Source: Rhytidiadelphus loreus (lineage: Eukaryota > Streptophyta > Bryopsida > Hypnales > Hylocomiaceae). From it: 64,000 nt of DNA. A program made the translations under genes and the position numbers. Where the stretch lies: contig OX344763.1 in NCBI GenBank assembly GCA_947034895.1, positions 42,655,025 through 42,719,024 on the forward strand. Direction: 5' to 3'. Positions 38,757-50,332 of this stretch are shown in pieces. The notes under the pieces were generated by a model. The model did not search any database. It saw nothing but the letters and a program-made list of their open reading frames with translations, and was not told where the DNA came from. Position 1 is the stretch's first letter; each line of letters starts with the position of its first letter.

Positions 38757-41270
38757 ATGGCAACTGGAGGTAGCAGTGATGGGTCCCTTCCGGGTTTTTC
38801 CACTGTACGCACTCCTGGTGCAATTAGGAAGGCTGCCAAAGACAAGACTAGAAAAAGGAGGGGTAACATTCACAAGAAGCGATGGCATGTGTTGAACAAT
38901 GATAACCACCTAGCTTTCAAAGAGTGGAACGAGGAGCCAGAGCCTTGAAGTATGCAGGTGTGCGAAGACTACATTGAATGGTGTCACATCGGGAAGTTCT
39001 TTCCGGCATGGCGCCATCATCACAACCGACACAATAACAAGGCAAATTTGAAGTATTGTGAAAATCCAGCTTTCATACGAAGGTGTTTAGAATTGTGGCA
39101 GGTCCTCTACAAAACCCCTTTTGTAGATAGGAATGAGGCCCCTTTGTTCATTGCTAGAGGTGCCTATGTTGAGGTCGCCTTGAACAAACAAGTTGACTGG
39201 ACCACGATTAAAGAAAGTACCTATGTGGAGCGTCCAGAAGTTGGAATAATTCCAAGAGGGGTTCTCAAATTTCCGGAGGGTGGACTTGGGCCTTTTCGAA
39301 GTGATCCACAAAACAAAGAAACTCAAGAGGTGGACACGGAAGAATCAGAAGAGGATAATGATTCAGATGGCACACGGATTCCTAAGCTTGTACGAGTGAA
39401 GGAGCAGATTATCACCCCCATCCAAGTTCCAGTTCCAGTTCCAATTCCAATTCCAAATCCAAATGTTCAAGCCGCTTCATCATCGTAGGGAAAGAAGATG
39501 AAACATCCTGCGAAGGTGCGACGGTCCACCACGAAAATTAGATTGGCATCAGCCTCAACCACAATTGCGACTCCAATCTTGCCACCACAAGACGCCAGCA
39601 ACGTCTTCGACTTTGCTTTAAGTGACGACTCACCCATATGTGCCACAAGTCACATTCCCATTCCACAGTCTGAATCTGATGTTGTTCACAATGCGATGAC
39701 GCTGGCGAAGGCTCTCGACCTCTTCAAGACCAAGGATGCACAAATTGCAACCTTAGAAGGTGATGTGAAGAAATGGCGGTCTACATGTGAACAAAAAAAT
39801 GCTCTCATTTCTCAACAATCCAAAGAATTACAAGGCCTTCGAGAAAAAGAGCGTCAGACTTTCACATTGTCGGACATGGACGAAACCTTTGTTGAGCAGG
39901 ATCCACATCACTTGGACAAGCTTGTTGGGGACCTCACCAGCGATGTCATTCACCTTTCTCCCCCTACCAAGCATACGAAGCGTTCTTCAATTCTTCCAAT
40001 GGCACCACTTCCGTTCGTCTCAAGAGATTCTAGCAATCCGCACGTTGATGGTTTGCAAGGGACTCAGGATTCACTTTCGTTTCCTGCCATTCCACATCTA
40101 CAATCATCAAAGGAACTTGATTTGGCTGAGGAAAATAGAATGCTTCGAGAGAAGTTGGCAGTGTTGGCAGCGACATACTATCATTGGAAGGTCGCGTGCA
40201 TTCTCTCCGTGGATCGATCTTAATAAGTTGCGAAAGAGCTAGACAAAGTTTCGAAGAACTTTGTAGCAAATGCCCCTAAACGAGAGAATGGATTGACATC
40301 ATGGGCATTGATGGAGGACATGTTTCCGGATAACATGTCCATGCTTGACGTGGCGGAAAAAAATGTCATAGACTGGGCACAAAATGGTTGGGACCATGGA
40401 AATCAGATGTCTAGTCACTTCAACGAAAAAGACCAAAGTCTATTGTGGCCAAAGCCAGCTCATTTCGTCTTGAATCATACCAAATGCCCCATATGTCTAG
40501 AACAATTTGGGCCAGAAGGAGGATGGGCACTTGGATCATGTATACATGTGTACCATCCTCAGTGTCTCATCACTCAATGTCTGATTAGACGACGATGTGT
40601 GATTTGTGCAACACCATTCCATGATCGCTTGTATACCATGTTCAACTTGATGACTTACATGCCACCTTCTTGGGAACACAATAGAGACACGACGGCAGAG
40701 ACACGATTTTGGGGACGAGACTTGCTTTGGAGTTGGCGAGAAGGCCTACATGATCAAGAAATGGGAGCTGCTGCCTTACAATTGAATTGGGAAACGGACC
40801 CGCGTGAAATTCTAAGAGTGGCATTCAACCTTATGGGAAAAGGAGCTCACAATGCAGGGAAGAGGGCGTTTTTTTTTCAATGCCTTGGTAGATATTTTGA
40901 TAAGACATCCCAAACCTTCAAGTGGGGTACTCATCCGGAAGGACACCGTTGGAATTTTGAAGGTGAACAAGGGGCTAATCGTGATGAAAATGCCACTCCA
41001 GAAGACTTGAATAGTATGGCTTACCTCGACTCAACATACGGGCCTTATTATCAAAGCCAAGCACTTGATTATCTATTGGAGTTACACTCTCCGCAAACTA
41101 AAAGGACACTTGAAGCTCTCAAGAACTCCAATGTCTTGGAATCTATTTTAGAAGCAGATGGACCTGCTTCAAGGACTCGTGCTAAGAAGAAACTCGTTGT
41201 TGGAGAGTCCAATGATTACGAACAAGGTGCAACGAGTGGTTCTCATAACAATCCAATGGACTTGAACTAA
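38757..41270 (+). pseudogene. WCHI-family protein with C-terminal RING-H2 finger (hAT cargo gene 1)
   Basis: A single frame of about 838 codons runs from ATG 38757 to 41270, broken only by TGA 38946, TAG 39486 and TAA TAA 40221-40226. The TGA falls exactly where paralogue 42943-44433 has Trp (EPKPW), so the change is TGG to TGA. Order of features: basic stretch (residues 20-45), WCHI domain (about 70-145, WCHIGKFFP...NKANLKYC...RRCLELW...VDWTTIKE), acidic and Pro-Val repeat linker, coiled coil (about 320-365), RING-H2 finger at residues 577-617 (40485-40607; CPIC, CIHVYH, C, CVIC), then about 220 residues of unknown type. RING-H2 fingers usually serve ubiquitin ligases. Whether it is a dead gene or read through is unknown; decay is likelier. 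Confidence 0.75.
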
Positions 41271-42942
41271 ATATTTCTATGAGATACTTACTTCAACGGT
41301 GGTTCTAGTTAATCGTAGTAGTATACAAGATGTAAGGCCCATAGTATAAGGGCCATAGTATATCCATACTCGCACAATGTAGTACTCTAGCAAAAGTTAG
41401 GGTTCAGATGTTGGCTTCTAAAACTATACCGCCTTGGCTGTGTATTGTACTACTATGCTTATGGACAACAACCTTCTATTGCTTTGGTTTTGAAGGTTTG
41501 GGCATACTTATACATTTGTAGCCTAAAATGTAATTGGTGAAATGCAAATACATTTGTTGTAATGCCTCGCACAATGATTCCATACACGGTCCCCACAAAA
41601 TTGCTATCTTCAAATCTTTTAATGAATTTTTTCCTTTTGGATTTTTTTCTCATACAACATGTTTTGGTTTACATGGAAAAATTTGATTCATTCCATTCAG
41701 ATTTTTTATGAGAAAGTTATGGACCATTTTCTTTGGCGGGCAACTTGAGTCTACAGCTTCTTCTTTTAAAAGTTGCTTGTAGGATTTGTTTCTCCAAGCA
41801 ATTTCTACAATCTAAAAAAAAATTAGGTCCGGTCACATAGTTAACTTCACTTGATAGCACACTCTCACCATTTTCATTTCATTTTAGAGATATTCATTAT
41901 TTAAATTTTACAACTACATCTTACCTACTTCTACTCAACAATTTCTTAAAGTATCCAAAATTGTTTTTGAAAATTGTTTTTTTCCCACACATAACCATAG
42001 GATCTTACACCTTACTAGTATGAGAATGTGTGGAAAAAATTTCAGAATTTTTCATCTTACAGATTGCAAGATATCCACATTTAGAGTGAAAAAAACAATT
42101 TTTTCAGCACATTGCTGGACTACATTATTTGACTTTTAACATTTTTCACTTTAATTTCTTGCACTACAAAGTTTTGAGCTTTAAACAAATATAGTAGAGA
42201 ATTGAGTTGAGAGTCTAAATAAAAAAAAGGTTTTCAAAAAAACTTAATTTTCATTCTTAAAAAACTTGTAGAATAGAAGTACATATGAGATTGAATGAAA
42301 ATCTATTTTCTTTCTAAGATAGAATTAAAATGCACTAATCCCCACGGTCAAATTGTTGTTGCAAGCAAACTAAACCATGTCAAACTTCTTTTCTTGAACA
42401 ATTGCCAAAATTGCGTTCCTAAATTAATCTTACAAGGTATTTTTCCCACCAGAAGCTCTAATTGCCCAATAAACAAGATTGTCCATAACTTTCTCATAAA
42501 ATATCCAAATGAAATGAAAAAAAGCTTTCCGGATAGACAAAATTATAATCTATGAGGGAAAAAAACTTAGAAAAATAAATTCAAATGCTTGTCACATTTT
42601 TTTGCTGCCCATTCTCCCCTGCTTTGGAGTTTGGACTATATGGGCATAACTTTTGTTCCCGGGCACCGATTGGAAAAAAAGTTATATTACCACAAAGGTA
42701 ATCGTTTTTTCTATCTTCAAATAAAGTTTCAAAAATTCAGTCCCAAATTTCAGCCCGTAGGTACCATCTCTGACATCCATTCTTGCAAAGACACCAAATT
42801 CATAGCCCTCGTATTCAAAATATAATAAAAACATATGTACATTTCAAAAACAAAGGTGTGAATTTCTTTATTCCACAAAAACTTTGGAAAATCAAAAATT
42901 GGAAGGCCAAATTGTTTTTTTCTACCACACTAGATCCAACCA
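41271..42942. other. AT-rich spacer inside element B
   Basis: No gene is supported. Parts (about 41960-42090 and 42590-42780) resemble the interior of the TTAA-ended element at 14751-15681 (for instance CCCGTAGGTACC against CTCGTAGGTACC), so an old repeat copy probably lies between the convergent genes. Confidence 0.4.
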
Positions 42943-44433
42943 CTAAGCATTTTTTTCACTATTCACAAAGTCACTTTCTTTGGGCTCCGGTCTCATTCTT
43001 TGAAGTTCCGCACGGGTGGCACCTATGCCTTCATAGGCCCACTTGCGCCATTCCTTAAAATAAAGGATGTGGCGCTCCAAGTCCAATATGCCCTCGTGCA
43101 ACAACTCTTGTTTTTTCTCCAATAGCTTCACCAAATAAAAAAGCGTTGCTCTTTCTTCTGTATTGCTACCATAATCCGGAGCTAAAGCCAAGATGCCCTC
43201 TTTTTTGGCTTCTTTTAAGGCATCATCATAATATTCCATCTCTAGCTCACGTATTTGAAGATTCAAGCTTCTCCTTTCGCTTTGATGGGACCATTTATCA
43301 CATTGCAAAAGATCAAGTTTATTTTGAAGCACCGCTAAATCATCGGAAATGTGTGCTCGCCAGTCTTCGATCTTCTTGAAATAATTTACTCTACTTTTGT
43401 TTAACTTAGAGTAAATCTTCTCATTTTCAGCAACGGCGTTTTCAGTCGCCTCTAACTCCTTCTTCAACCCATCCACAACAGTTGGATTCATTGGAAGATG
43501 TTGTACCTTCTCTTTCAAATTCATAAGATCCGCTACTGTTGAAGTCAAAGCTGCTCGTGCACTTTCGATCTTAGTGCCCAACATCTCCAAATTGTCTTCC
43601 GAATCATTGTCACTACTTCCGCTAGACCCAATGTCTGCACCAGAACGGTCCACATTGATCGGTACATGAACATCTTCGCTTTGTTTTTGAATCTTAGACA
43701 ATGATTGCGGCTCCTCAAGCTTCCTCTTGCCCTTCTTGTCAACTTGAACGTCTTCAGCCGCCTCTTGTTTTTCTTTGCCAATGTCTTCGTCGTCACTCTC
43801 AAAAGAATATCCATCGTATTCGTGAGTGTGCTCATCTGAGCTAGAAGTTGAAGACCATTGAACTTGGTCATCACCAACAGCCAACTTGCCAGGCTTTGCC
43901 TCTAAAAGCTTCTGATTTGCTTGAAGAAGTCCTTCTTCATCCAGCACTATCAGTCTGTCCGGGCGGTCACCGATAGGAAGCTCCTTCAAGGTTGTCCAAT
44001 CTACCTTTTTCTTCAATTGAACTTCAACGTACACCATTTGCACAAGATAGAAAGAGAAGTTGTCATTTCGATAAGGCTGGGACTCCAAATAGAGTTGTTG
44101 CCATACCTCCAAACACCTTCGCTGGAAGACAACACTCTTGCAGTAAGCCAAATTTGCCTTATTAGACTTCACGTGCAAAGGGTGTCGCCAAAACGGGAAC
44201 AACTTGTTGATGTGGCACCAATCCACATATTTGTTTACAGTTTCATATGTCCAAGGCTTTGGTTCTACTTCCCATCCCAAAAAGGCCTTCATCTTTGGAT
44301 GCAACAAGATGGGTACACGCTTCTTGCGAGGTTTGCCGCTCCTTTTACGATCCTTGTCACGAACCGCCTTTTTGTTGAGCCGAAGTCGGTATCTTGACAT
44401 ACCGTGTGGCGGTTGAGAGTCCTCGCCCTCCAT
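42943..44433 (-). CDS. WCHI-family protein with coiled-coil tail (hAT cargo gene 2)
   Basis: An uninterrupted frame of 496 codons from ATG 44433 to a stop at 42943, the only WCHI paralogue without lesions. N-terminus is basic (RDKDRKRSGKPRKKR), followed by the WCHI domain (about residues 60-150: PWTYETVNKYVDWCHINKLF, NKANLAYC, FQRRCLEVWQQLY, VDWTTLKE). Then come a Ser/Asp-rich acidic linker with a KKGKRKLEE basic patch and a long coiled coil (about 270-490). No known catalytic motif is seen. The basic N-terminus and acidic linker would suit a nuclear protein; this is inference. A helical resemblance to the core-binding domain of tyrosine recombinases crossed my mind but is untested. Confidence 0.85.
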   Translation of the reverse strand: MEGEDSQPPHGMSRYRLRLNKKAVRDKDRKRSGKPRKKRVPILLHPKMKAFLGWEVEPKPWTYETVNKYVDWCHINKLFPFWRHPLHVKSNKANLAYCKSVVFQRRCLEVWQQLYLESQPYRNDNFSFYLVQMVYVEVQLKKKVDWTTLKELPIGDRPDRLIVLDEEGLLQANQKLLEAKPGKLAVGDDQVQWSSTSSSDEHTHEYDGYSFESDDEDIGKEKQEAAEDVQVDKKGKRKLEEPQSLSKIQKQSEDVHVPINVDRSGADIGSSGSSDNDSEDNLEMLGTKIESARAALTSTVADLMNLKEKVQHLPMNPTVVDGLKKELEATENAVAENEKIYSKLNKSRVNYFKKIEDWRAHISDDLAVLQNKLDLLQCDKWSHQSERRSLNLQIRELEMEYYDDALKEAKKEGILALAPDYGSNTEERATLFYLVKLLEKKQELLHEGILDLERHILYFKEWRKWAYEGIGATRAELQRMRPEPKESDFVNSEKNA

Positions 44434-44651
44434 AACGATCACTTCGTCTCAAAAGTAGCCAACTAAGTACTATGCGGTTTAGGGTTGCAAGCCTAAACCG
44501 TAGGTGTAAAAAATGCTAAACGTAATCCTATCACATTTAACATTTACAAAAATACAATGTTCTCGTGAAACACCCTATGTCATCCAAGCGTGAATAAAAT
44601 GAGCTGTGCAAAGGGACAAAAATCCCCCCCCACAACTCAAACCCCTAGCTT

Positions 44652-44697
44652 CTGTGCACGCATTCAGCCACGTCAGCAGGTGAAAGACAGTGCGCAG
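44652..44697 (-). promoter_or_regulatory. Shared cargo-gene leader block, WCHI gene 2
   Basis: On the minus strand it reads CTGCGCACTGTCTTTCACC, then GTGGCTGAATGCGTGC, about 220-260 bp upstream of the ATG at 44433. The same block precedes the other cargo genes. Confidence 0.6.
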
Positions 44698-44712
44698 AAT
44701 GCCAGGGAAAAT

Positions 44713-45032
44713 TTAATGGCGACTGCGGGTGGAGGAGAACGCTGATGTACCCGAGGTCGCCCCTGGGGCGCGTGCGGGTCCTGAAGTGGGGCGAGTGCGG
44801 GTCAGCCCAGTGCTCCAGGGCGACCGTGGGTCCGGAAGTGGGGCGACTGCGGGTCTGGACAGGTGCTCCAACGCGACCGCGGGTCGAAGGAGCCCGGGCG
44901 AGTGGACGACCGCGGGTCCAGGGCGACTTCGGGTCCAGGGCGACTGCGGGTCCAGGACGACCACGGGTCCACTTTGCGAAGGCGACCGCAGGTCCTGGGC
45001 GACCTCGGGTCCCAGGCGACCGCGGGTCCATC
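44713..45032 (+). repeat. Motif cluster B2
   Basis: About 17 copies of GGCGACTGCGGGT and variants in forward orientation, lying between WCHI gene 2 and the kinase gene. Open frames of 71-128 residues here are repeat artefacts. Confidence 0.9.
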
Positions 45033-46769
45033 TATTAATGCATGGACTTTTCTTTTCTTTCTTAGTACATGTTTATAGATTGTGATATTTTTTTCCATTT
45101 TTCCTTGCGCTGGGAAAGTGGCGATACTAAATGTTACGGAGGGGCTCCAAGCTTCAACATTCATCCACGTACTGGATAGAAAATGTGATACTAAGTATCT
45201 AAAATTCTATTTTCATTTACATTGTGGCGATTTCATCGAAGACTTTTCTAGAAGTTGAAGTTTTTCTAGCAATTTCATCCAAAATTTTCCTAAAAAATTC
45301 CTATAGCTTATAGCTAGCCTAAATTTTTTGTTGCTTTTGAGCACCAAATCTCAAGGGAAAAAAAAAGGATTGTGAGCTCAATCCCATTTGTGTTGCAAAA
45401 TTTATGGAATACTAGTTTATACTTTATACTATATTTGGGGAGCCATTAGGGTTGAGGTTGGTTGTGGTACAAATGGATTCCTTATTGATTATCTGAACAA
45501 AAGTTAAATCTTTGCAATTGTTTTAGAAGAAGTTCTTGTTAACTAATTTTTTTCTTATTAATTAATTTCATTGTTAATGACTAATTTTATTGTTAATAAC
45601 TAATTCAATTGTTAATAACCAATGTTATGATTATTAAGTATTAACCATTGCAATTGTAACAATAATGTCTTTGTAATTGTTTTGACATGAGATGTTCATT
45701 ATGTATTTTTGGATGTAGACTCAAATTACATACTATGTTACACACACTAATTTTGGTAAATTACATGCCTAATAACTAAATTTCTTGTACGGACACAAAT
45801 CTATAAATGAAAGTCATTGTTGGACTTATATCATACTCCAACCATCTATGAAAGAATGTGTGTTTTTATCAATTTGGATGACATATACCAAAAAAAAGAA
45901 TATGGTAGGAAAACATTATGCTACTAGGAATAATATATATGGTAAAACCAGATTTACATTTATTATTGAATTCATCCAAGTTTTCTCGAATTGCGTGTTT
46001 AATAAATGACAAAGATTATGGCTACATATCTTTTTTGCAATATCCACTCTTGTTTCATTGTCTCAAAAAAAAAAAGGGGTCGCAAGAAGTCAATGAACTT
46101 CCTTTTTCCAAATAAAATAAATAGGAAGAGAGCGAAAAAGGTTAAATAAATAAATAAAAACATCTCTCATCTATTTTGAAATAGGTAAAGTACGAATAAA
46201 AAGGAAAAGTCTAAAAAAGTCTAAAATGTATGTTTCCTATATTTGAATTAGAATAAATAGGAAAAAAAACCCAACTTGCTTTTATTTTTGGAAATAGAAA
46301 AAATAATAAGAGAATGTAAATGATGTATGGCTTACATTTTTTTAGGGATTGAAAAAACAACTATTTGAATTCAATGACCATGAAAGTAAAACTCCTTTCA
46401 AGTGCATACTAGCACATTTTATTCAAGAAATAATACAAGTCTTCAACATCAATTACCAACAAATTTATTTTCATTTTCTTATTTTCCTTGCGTCCATTAT
46501 ATACTACGGAATCAAAAAGGACCAAGAACATTTGAATTCAAAAGTTGTTATACTTTGCATAACAATGTGTAAAAGGCCATATTCAATATATACAATTTGA
46601 CAAATAGCCCATTGAGTAATTGTTTTTCTAAAGACAAGGCGCGTAGCATAAAATTCCTTCATATATTATAGGAAAATATTACAAAGTAAGCAACACATAA
46701 TTGGCCACCAAGCTCATTGCTTGCAGCACTAAACTCTTGCTCTAGACTATCCTATTACAAAGGTGAGTC
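45033..46769. other. AT-rich spacer inside element B
   Basis: No gene is supported. There are A/T-rich runs and short repeats such as TTAATTAATTTCATTGTTAATGACTAATT (split: TTAATTAATTTC then GTTAATGACTAA), repeated at 45555-45620. Confidence 0.5.
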
Positions 46770-48347
46770 TCAGAACACCAATTCGGGGGGCATCATGGAC
46801 CATGGTGAAGACATAAGGGAATTTGTGATCTCTATACACGTTGGTCTCTTCTTTGGGTCAGTGTTCACGAGTTCACGCAACTTCATTCCAAAGTACATTG
46901 ATCCCTCGCGGTTCTTGAACAAATCCTTGTCCCAATCGTCCATATCACCAATTTTCATCCATTCGGTCAACTTCCCAATAGAATACGAGTCTGACTGTTG
47001 CGTATATTTATACCATTGTTGCATGATCGGTATGCTTGTATCGGAATTTGGAGGTCCATATGCATAAAACAACTTCGGGGCAACCCACCAACGACCTTCT
47101 CGGTATTGATCCCTCTCGGCCTCAGATGGCTTTCCAAAATGTGAAGGCGCGTTTTCGTCAAAACGACTTGATATTCCAAAATCACAAATTCCAATGTTGA
47201 TTATGTCGTTTGAATAATCCGGAAAATGCAACATGATGTTCATGGGAGACAAGTCATTGTGTAGCACGCGGCACTTGTGCATGAGATTTGTCACATATAC
47301 TAAAGCCCATGCCAACTTTGCCTTGTGCCTTCGGAAGAGACCAAGTTCTTTTTGTTTCTCTTCAGGAAGTCTTGTGGCTTTTTGCATTTCATGCCAGTCA
47401 ATGGTTGGTGATACAGAATGATCTAAATGCCTCAACTCATTCAAATGGCCCCCATTCCACCACAAAGTGTACGCTTCATTCGTGCGAGAATGAATGGCAA
47501 AAAACTTAATGATGCCAGGGTGGTTCAAGGGGCATGCAAGGGCCTCCATGGATCGTTGCGCTCTCCCCTCGCGCGGGTTTATTGCCTTGGATACTTTCCC
47601 AGCAAAAGCGATGTAGCTTGGAATTGTATCCATTCCTTCAATGCGTACCTTACGCACTTTTGCATACCCCCCTTCACGTTCAAAAGCACTAAGGGGCACC
47701 ACTTTCGCCGTATCGGGGATCCACGTGATACACAATCCACCATCTCGTGCAAATGCTGCCTGCACTGCTGCATTTTTCCACTTAAAACCCCTTGCCGAGC
47801 CTCTTGCCAATTTCTTCACTGCGCTGGACCACCACTCCATTTTTTGGCGGAATGCCTTGATGTCTTCTGATTCCTCTACTATCGGAAGAAACGGTCGATG
47901 TTCCTCCATCAATTTCTTGGTATTGAACATCACCGCTTTCAATGTGTTATCAAGCCATTCAAATAGTCTCGAAGAATATGTCAAGTCAATGTCTGCGAAA
48001 TCATCGGATCCCTTTAGCTTGGTTAAAATCCGTGCTTGTAAATCATTTGGCAAGGCCACACTACCAGTTGTAGGACACCTCAAATAGCTTGCCTCCAAGA
48101 ATTGTACACTTTTCCCTGCGTACCACTGGAGACACGCTTCGTATGCATATCGGGTATAACTCGGGGGAGGATAGTTGGAGTCCTTGTCATGTGCTGACTT
48201 CTGCTTCTTGCCCTTCCGTCGCTCTTGACTCCCTCCTTCTTCGTTTTCATTTACAGCTATCGGAACCTCGAAAAAAATTGGATCATCAAGGTCCAGATCC
48301 TATAAAGACTTTCTCCTTGTAGTGTTGCCTTCATGTGGAAAAGCCAT
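46770..48347 (-). pseudogene. Protein kinase-like cargo gene of element B
   Basis: Frame from ATG 48347 to the stop at 46770, 525 codons, with one in-frame TAG at codon 16 (48300-48302); downstream of that the frame is open. Kinase features: GGYAKVRKV glycine-loop region, Lys in a KVRI-type strand, VLHNDLSPMNIML catalytic loop (HND in place of HRD), ICDFGIS for the DFG motif, and WWVAPKLFY for the APE region. These suggest an active-type but divergent serine/threonine kinase. The 200-residue N-terminal part is unfamiliar. The gene shares its leader block with other cargo genes and lies between motif clusters B2 and B3. Missing in element A. If the TAG is a lesion the gene is broken; an internal start downstream is possible. 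Confidence 0.75.
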
Positions 48348-48435
48348 GTTGTACTTAGGAACAATTCAAAACCGTAGTTCAAAATTCGTAGATTGAAAGG
48401 GTAAAAATTCCCCCCCCAATTGAAACCCTAGCCTA

Positions 48436-48484
48436 CGGGCACGCATCCAGCCACCTGAAGGTAGGTGAAAGACAGTGCGCAAGG
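48436..48484 (-). promoter_or_regulatory. Shared cargo-gene leader block, kinase gene
   Basis: On the minus strand: TTGCGCACTGTCTTTCACC, then GGTGGCTGGATGCGTGCCC, about 90-140 bp before the ATG at 48347. Confidence 0.6.
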
Positions 48485-48529
48485 CTAAAGTAAGGTGAGA
48501 ATCGAAAGTGGAGCTAACGCTTAAGTACC

Positions 48530-48950
48530 CGAAGTCGCCTCAGGGCGCGTGCGTTTGGGTGACTGCGGGTCGAGAGGGGGCGACTGCGAGTCTGAAGTGG
48601 GGCGACTGCGGGTCTGAGGAGGGGCGACTGCGGGAATGGGCGACTGCGCGTTTTTAGAGCGCTGAAATGGGCGACTGCGCATCAAGGGCGACTGCGGATC
48701 GTGGGTGACCGCGGGTACCAACTAAACCATCCCGAAACTTGCACACGCGGTCGCCTACAAAGAAGTCTCTTCGACCCGTAGTCGCCCCCTACGCGCAGTC
48801 GCCCCACTGGAGATTGAGTTTGCATTTTCCAGAAAATTAGTCTCCCTCCTTGACCCGCAGTCGCCCCCTACGCGCAGTCGCCCTGATTCAAATGTGTTTT
48901 TTGCTTCGTCAATGACCCGCGGTCGCCCCTGACCCGAGGTCGCCCTAAAC
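48530..48950. repeat. Motif cluster B3, where motif orientation reverses
   Basis: Copies read GGGCGACTGCGGGT from 48530 to about 48720 and ACCCGCAGTCGCCC from about 48740 to 48950. From here to the right end nearly all copies are in reverse orientation. Confidence 0.88.
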
Positions 48951-49370
48951 CAACAACCAATCTGACCCAACACTAATTAGCATCTGCAGCATATTCTAAT
49001 TGATTTTTCCTTATCTCACATCCAAAATTGGTAATAAATGTTAGGCGTCAGTTCATATCAAAGACATAGCAAGGCAATGGAAGAATTATTCTCACAATGT
49101 GAAGGGTTTCCCAAACCCTAAACCCTAGACCCTAGACCTTGGAAAACAATAATACAACTTTTATCTAGAATCAAATCCTTAAACCTACATAAAATACTTA
49201 CACATCCTACACGAGATGTAGTGTTTTAGACCTAAAACAGAATCATGTCTTTTTTGTCTTGTTGAATTTGTAAACAAAATGGAGGAAGTAACATATGATT
49301 AAAGGGAATTAGAAACAATAAGGGAGAGGGGTCTCAAAAAAAAAATTAATCTTGTGAAACATGCCCATAC
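48951..49370. other. AT-rich spacer with interstitial telomere-like repeats
   Basis: It holds CCCTAAACCCTAGACCCTAG near 49115-49140 and is shared, inverted, with 5900-6545 of element A. No gene. Confidence 0.6.
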
Positions 49371-50140
49371 CCGCAGTCGCCCAAAGCGCAGTCGCCCTAG
49401 AACCCTAGGTCTGATTTTGGAAGTGATCTGGGGACCCGCAGTCGCCCCCTACGCGCAGTCGCCCTGATGGAAGGGGGGAGATTGCATTTTCGAAATTTTT
49501 GGTGTCTCCCACCTTGACCCGCACTCGCCCCCTACGCGCAGTCGCCCTGATGGAAGGGGGGAGATTGCATTTTCGAAATTTCTAGTGTCTCCCACCTTGA
49601 CCCGCACTCGCCCCCTACGCGCAGTCGCCCTGATTGAAGGGGGGAGATTGCATTTTGAAATAGTTAGGTTCCTCCCACCTTGACCCGCAGTCGCCCCCTA
49701 CGCGCAGTCGCCCTGATGGAAGGGGGGAGATTGCATTTTCGAAATTTTTGGTGTCTCCCACCTTGACCCGCAGTCGCCCCCTACGCGCAGTCGCCCTGAT
49801 AGAGGGCGGAAAAGTATTTGGTGTCTCCCTCCCCTTCCATATGGGCGACTGCGCGTAGGGGGCGACTGCGGGTCAAGGAGTTTGCATTTTCTCCTTGACT
49901 TGCAGTCGCCCCCTATGCGCAGTCGCCCTGATGGAGGGGGGATTTTGAAATGTGTTTCCCCCTCGAGGACCCGAGGTCGCCCTGACCCGCGGTCCCCCTG
50001 ATCCGAGGTCGCCCTTGAAAGACGCGAGGGATCCTTGGACCGGACCCGCGGTCACCCCACGCGCAGTCACCCATGCGTTGTCGCCCTAGTATCCGTGTTA
50101 GGGTTAGCGCATGCGCCCCTGGCGACCGCGGGTATTTCAT
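49371..50140 (-). repeat. Motif cluster B4 with an 84-bp minisatellite
   Basis: Tandem units of about 84 bp (CGCAGTCGCCCTGATGG ... GGTGTCTCCCACCTTGACCC) run from about 49430 to 49800, around reverse-orientation motif copies. The unit number differs from element A (5505-5735). Confidence 0.88.
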
Positions 50141-50177
50141 GGGCTGTTCTAGCCTGTGGTCCATAATTTTCATAACT

Positions 50178-50222
50178 GCGCCTTGTAGTTCACCTACCTT
50201 GTAGTGGCTGAATGTGGGCCCA
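50178..50222 (+). promoter_or_regulatory. Shared cargo-gene leader block, multi-exon gene
   Basis: Reads CTGCGCCTTGTAGTTCACC then TAGTGGCTGAATGTG on the plus strand, about 110-150 bp before the first recognised coding exon. Confidence 0.55.
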
Positions 50223-50332
50223 ATGTTGTGGAGGTCTCGTGGTTTTTTTGGTTTCCCACAAACAGCCAACAATACAACAGACACTTCTTGTATACTTCAA
50301 TGAACCCAAAATCTTTTCCATTAGTTTAGGAT

